Below, piece after piece: positions 63,813-64,000 of a stretch of DNA of 64,000 nt. The stretch is from DASWJZ01 sp963761005. GTDB taxonomy: Bacteria; Pseudomonadota; Alphaproteobacteria; Rhizobiales; Afifellaceae. The translations under genes and the position numbers were made by a program. The notes below the pieces were generated by a model. It was not told the origin of the DNA. It searched no databases and saw only the letters and a list, made by a program, of their open reading frames with translations. Location of the stretch: positions 806,001 to 870,000 of the forward strand of contig CAVXFK010000027.1 of the NCBI GenBank assembly GCA_963761005.1, read 5' to 3'. How positions within the stretch are numbered: position 1 is the first letter of the stretch; every line of letters starts with the position of its first letter.

Positions 63813-64000
63813 ATGGTTCTCGTGTTGAGCGGCGTCTTCGCGCTCATGGCCGCGTTTTACATGGCATGGCTGGGTTACACGACCAGCGATCCCGAGTACC
63901 TTGATCTACGCCGTGCTGCTTCTGATCACCGCGATCGGGCTTCTCTTCAAGCGGCGCTGGTCGCAGTGGGCGGTGATCGGCTACACGACGCTGACGATTG
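63813..64000 (+). CDS. Small membrane protein, 5' part, probably frameshifted
   Basis: ATG 63813 follows a strong GGGGGAGGAG. The frame starts MVLVLSGVFALMAAFYMAWL, a membrane span, and then loses hydrophobic character after TTSDPEYLDL. Dropping one base between 63889 and 63902 (a C of CCC or a T of CTT) gives LIYAVLLLITAIGLLFKRRW and then SQWAVIGYTTLTI to the window edge, a second and third span. It follows upp closely and may be cotranscribed. I do not recognise the family. Confidence 0.55.
   Translation, partial: MVLVLSGVFALMAAFYMAWLGYTTSDPEYLDLRRAASDHRDRASLQAALVAVGGDRLHDADD

Overview
This is a high-GC window packed with genes on both strands. It looks like chromosomal core sequence from an alphaproteobacterium, most likely of the order Hyphomicrobiales (Rhizobiales). 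Signs of this are the runs lptC-lptA-lptB-rpoN-hpf-ptsN and DUF1150-hsp20, a TIGR02300 'FYDLN acid' protein, aroA-cmk-rpsA with a CP4-like class II EPSP synthase, a MarR/OmpR/kinase set resembling petP-petR, ubiK facing lgt-midA-pgeF, and an intergenic GAGCATGATC...GATCATGCTC palindrome typical of the order. I could not settle the genus. I saw no phage, IS element, CRISPR array or rRNA. One tRNA-Ala(GGC) is present.

Layout. 1-5.4 kb: end of moaE, a membrane protein, a frameshifted PPOX flavoprotein, ilvE, and a divergent MarR-response regulator-histidine kinase set. 5.4-9.1 kb: csaA, TetR and PadR regulators, proC, ybjN-like, ubiK. 9.3-14.3 kb: lgt, midA, pgeF, a creatinase-like M24 protein, prs. 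14.4-19.7 kb: RNase D, LPS export (lptCAB), sigma-54, HPF, PTS-Ntr IIA. 19.7-25.4 kb: small heat-shock locus, tRNA-Ala, acidic protein, aroA-cmk-rpsA. 25.4-32.6 kb: alpha/beta hydrolase facing an AraC regulator, then efp facing the overlapping run epmA-epmB-kbl-tdh, which joins EF-P modification to threonine breakdown. 32.8-42.4 kb: DMT transporter, GT21 glycosyltransferase, a four-gene overlapping run (GST, queG, a pentapeptide-repeat miniprotein, SDR), uppP, an NDUFA9-like protein, two RNA methyltransferases and cysQ. 42.5-50.6 kb: coxG-coxS-coxL-coxM of the form II (AYRGAGR) molybdenum hydroxylase type, followed by a YnjBCD-type ABC transporter. 50.6-53.5 kb: GH15 glucosidase and glucokinase. 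53.5-64 kb: a nucleoside-uptake BMP-type ABC transporter facing a salvage operon (CAP lipoprotein, cdd, pnp, deoA, deoB, upp, membrane protein).

The main hunt results are of five kinds. (1) A nine-pentad pentapeptide-repeat miniprotein is embedded between queG and an SDR gene. (2) Several enzymes have lost hallmark residues: Tdh lacks all four structural-zinc cysteines, the M24 protein lacks its metal ligands, and the class II EPSPS has Gly100. (3) Context links are notable for EF-P/EpmAB with kbl-tdh, the CAP lipoprotein with cdd, and form II Cox with YnjBCD. (4) Candidate operators and hairpins are present. (5) Seven or so single-base frameshifts hit otherwise conserved genes, including lgt and rpsA, and are most simply read as assembly indels. 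At least three of them read GAACTC where GACTC (a GANTC, CcrM-type site) would restore the frame. I found no clearly new multigene system. All assignments come from reading the sequence without database searches.
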